Shown here: positions 61,943-64,000 of the stretch, in pieces | Numbering within the stretch: the first letter of the stretch is position 1 | How the letters are laid out: each line of letters begins with the position of its first letter | NCBI RefSeq assembly: GCF_030867145.1 | Contig: NC_134427.1 | Coordinates: 12,175,001-12,239,000 of the forward strand | Length of the DNA stretch: 64,000 bases | Direction: 5' to 3' | Source: Opisthocomus hoazin | Lineage: Eukaryota > Chordata > Aves > Opisthocomiformes > Opisthocomidae | Made by a program: the position numbers and the translations under genes | The notes under the pieces: model-generated | The model's input: the letters and a program-made list of their open reading frames with translations, nothing else | Told to the model about the DNA's origin: nothing | The model's database searches: none

Positions 61943-64000
61943 TTCTAGTAGGGTTAGTAAGTGTCTATACCAGCACACTGAAGTATTCCTGGTGTGGATG
62001 AAGAATCTCTGCTGGCATCTCTAGAGCTAGTGGCATCTCATCCAGAGTAGATTCTCATCCCTTGTACTTCTGTGCTGGTTGCACAGCCACCTCTCTGAGC
62101 CTTTAATGCTTTATGCCCTAAAAGAGTACATGCGAATTGTATTTTTCAGTTGATGCAAAGGCAGTGCTGGCTTTACAGTCAGCCTGTCCCTGCCAAGTTG
62201 AAAAATAGTCAGTGGCTTTCATGTTTGCTGGTGGTAATTTGGCATTGCTTTGGAGATCTGTACTGGAAAGGGAGACATCGCATGGAGATCTGATTTTGGG
62301 TGGCATTGATAGACTGGAGCTTTTCATATTGCTGAGAAGAAAAAATTTAGCTGCTCAGATAGCAATGGTTTGGGGTGAAAATTGTTAATTATTTTGGTCA
62401 TGGTTTGGGTGCACATCCAGACCTGTGCTACCTGTCCCTGTGAAGCCCTTAGCACCCAGCAGAGGACATCGATTGCACTGATCGTTACCTAATCTTCTTT
62501 CCCTCCTGCTCAGAGGCTTTTCCTCCAAACTCCTCTCTTTTTTAAGAGGCTGAGTGGAGTGGAAGGCTGACAGGGACCTTCTGGCAGCAGTTGTCCTGCT
62601 CCTCGGTTCCTGACCCGTGCAGGTGAATCCTAGGCCTGTTTAGAACTCTTGCATTTCAAGTCAATTAAAACCTTGGTCTCCCAATGCTCCTGTCCTATTT
62701 ATCTGTTTCTGGACTCTTGTGCCCTGTTTCTCTGGCCCACCAGGTATTCTGCTGTTGTATGGGGGGAGGAGGGGAGGCGAGACAATCTGGTTAGTCATTT
62801 TGGTTTCCAAACTGCTTGAAAATCCTGAATGCATACGTTGATAAGACCCAGGGTGAAGGGCCATCTATGAACCTTCAGGTTCTCATGTGGAACAGTATCT
62901 TTCACAGACTATCTGCTATCATTCCACCACTATTGTAATTACCTGCATGGCATGTTAGACCTCAGTCTAGTAACAGTGACACTGGACAGTGTGTACAGTC
63001 GGAAATTCAGGTACAGACCTGTGTCCCCTTTGCATTGGGTAGCTGTGCTTGAGGTTAGGCTCAGCGTAGCAGAGCCAGATGGCTTAACCTAGTTCTATCT
63101 ATCTTGCCTGTCAGGGCAGAGCTGAACTTCGAGTCGTCTCCTCTCCTGGTCTCAACTTGGACCTGAATTTTCCTATGTGGTGAACCAGCTGCCACCCTGC
63201 TTGCTAGAGCCAGCATGAACAATTTGGGGTCTGGACCTGTAGCTTAAGATCCAAGCTTGCACAAATATAACTGGGAGGGACTGAGAGATTTTATCCTCAG
63301 CTTACCTGTAGCAACTGCCCTGATCCTCCTGTGTAGACCTGAGAAGACAGCTGAGTACTGCAGAGGTTGATTCAGGATGAACCTCCTGCTGAAGATGTGT
63401 CCATGGACTGTAAAGGCTGATCAAGTTCTTTGTCATACACCTGTTGTGAAAGGCCGTGGTCAGGCATGCTGTGCCCTAGGCTAGTAGCTATTCTCTTAGC
63501 AATGCTTTCAACCATTGCCATGTGAATGCAATGCTCTCCCCTCTCCAGTGAACACCTTCCCTCTGCCGCAGGATGACTGGGGCAAATGTGTGTGCTCAGG
63601 GCTGGGGTGAAAGAGCAACAGTAATATCTCTGTGTGGTGCATGTAAGAGCAGGATTCCTGGCACGGACCTTCATCCACATGCTTCTCTGGAACTTGCAGA
63701 ATTCGGGCAGCACTGTTCATGGACATATTGAATCTTTTAATGGTTGTGGCACGCTGTAATCAGGCTGGGCATCAGGCACTGTCCATGCCATGCCCCTGTT
63801 GATACTGCGAAGACACGTCTCTTCTGGGCTTTTTATTCTCCTTCCTGGCTCTCTGTTTGACTTGACAAAGTCAAGCATAATCTCCTGCCCATGTTTCCTA
63901 CATCTGTTGGGGAGGGGTGAGGGGGAATGGGGGTCAAAGGGGCTATATGCAAGAAACTACTCAAGCTCAAGATCTATAAGCCCCATGGTGAGGCAGCTTC

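Larger units (their letters stand above)
61244..64000 (+). other. Start of GABRB4 intron 3
   Basis: Phase-0 intron beginning GTAAGT and running off the right edge. No coding exon 4 (the large exon that would start with an Asp-Tyr-Thr codon run) is visible, so intron 3 exceeds 2756 bases here. It contains two short tandem repeats (61751-61800 and 61901-61942); otherwise it is unique non-coding DNA. Confidence 0.85.

Noticed and set aside
1..64000. tRNA, rRNA, CRISPR, bacterial operon or mobile defence system
   Set aside because: No tRNA B-box-type pair, rRNA core, regularly spaced repeat array or clustered microbial genes were seen. The window is vertebrate nuclear DNA.

Overview
The window reads as vertebrate, almost certainly avian, nuclear DNA. 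Several 5'-truncated CR1 LINE copies carry the characteristic CR1 3' end, and one ends in repeated octamers of the ATTCTGTG type. There is one solo LTR of a kind I recognise from bird genomes. The only protein-coding gene I can support is the start of GABRB4, the beta-4 subunit of the GABA-A receptor. This gene is kept in birds and reptiles, and its mammalian positional counterpart is GABRQ. The species cannot be named from this sequence.

Positions 1-33138 contain no recognisable coding exon. This stretch holds a solo LTR (about 1700-2230), two minus-oriented CR1 copies (8205-8740 and 11224-11815), a short plus-oriented CR1 tail (20473-20532), a MIR-like SINE scrap (12602-12680), microsatellites, and one clear CpG island (about 8620-9110). 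The island abuts the first CR1 copy and is not tied to any gene I can see. It is the best candidate for an unannotated transcription start.

Positions 33139-34118 are the likely promoter and 5' leader of GABRB4. They contain a perfect cAMP-response palindrome, a CA/CT microsatellite, pyrimidine tracts, a 19-codon upstream ORF, and G and C runs that could pair just ahead of the start codon. Coding exon 1 (34119-34198), exon 2 (38206-38294) and exon 3 (61176-61243) join without a frame break into the first 79 residues. These cover the signal peptide, the N-terminal segment with an N-glycosylation sequon, and the first strands of the extracellular domain. Intron 1 is 4007 bp and intron 2 is 22881 bp. 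Intron 3 runs off the right edge, so the rest of the Cys-loop receptor lies beyond the window.

The introns carry a roughly 2.3 kb tract dense in alternating purine-pyrimidine words (34540-36870), a plus-oriented CR1 tail (38873-39063), a much older CR1-like fragment (56823-57182), several MIR-like pieces, inverted repeats, a 20-bp tandem repeat, and AT-rich blocks dense in homeodomain-type and POU-type words that could be conserved enhancers. I found no tRNA, rRNA, CRISPR array, operon or other novel multi-gene system.
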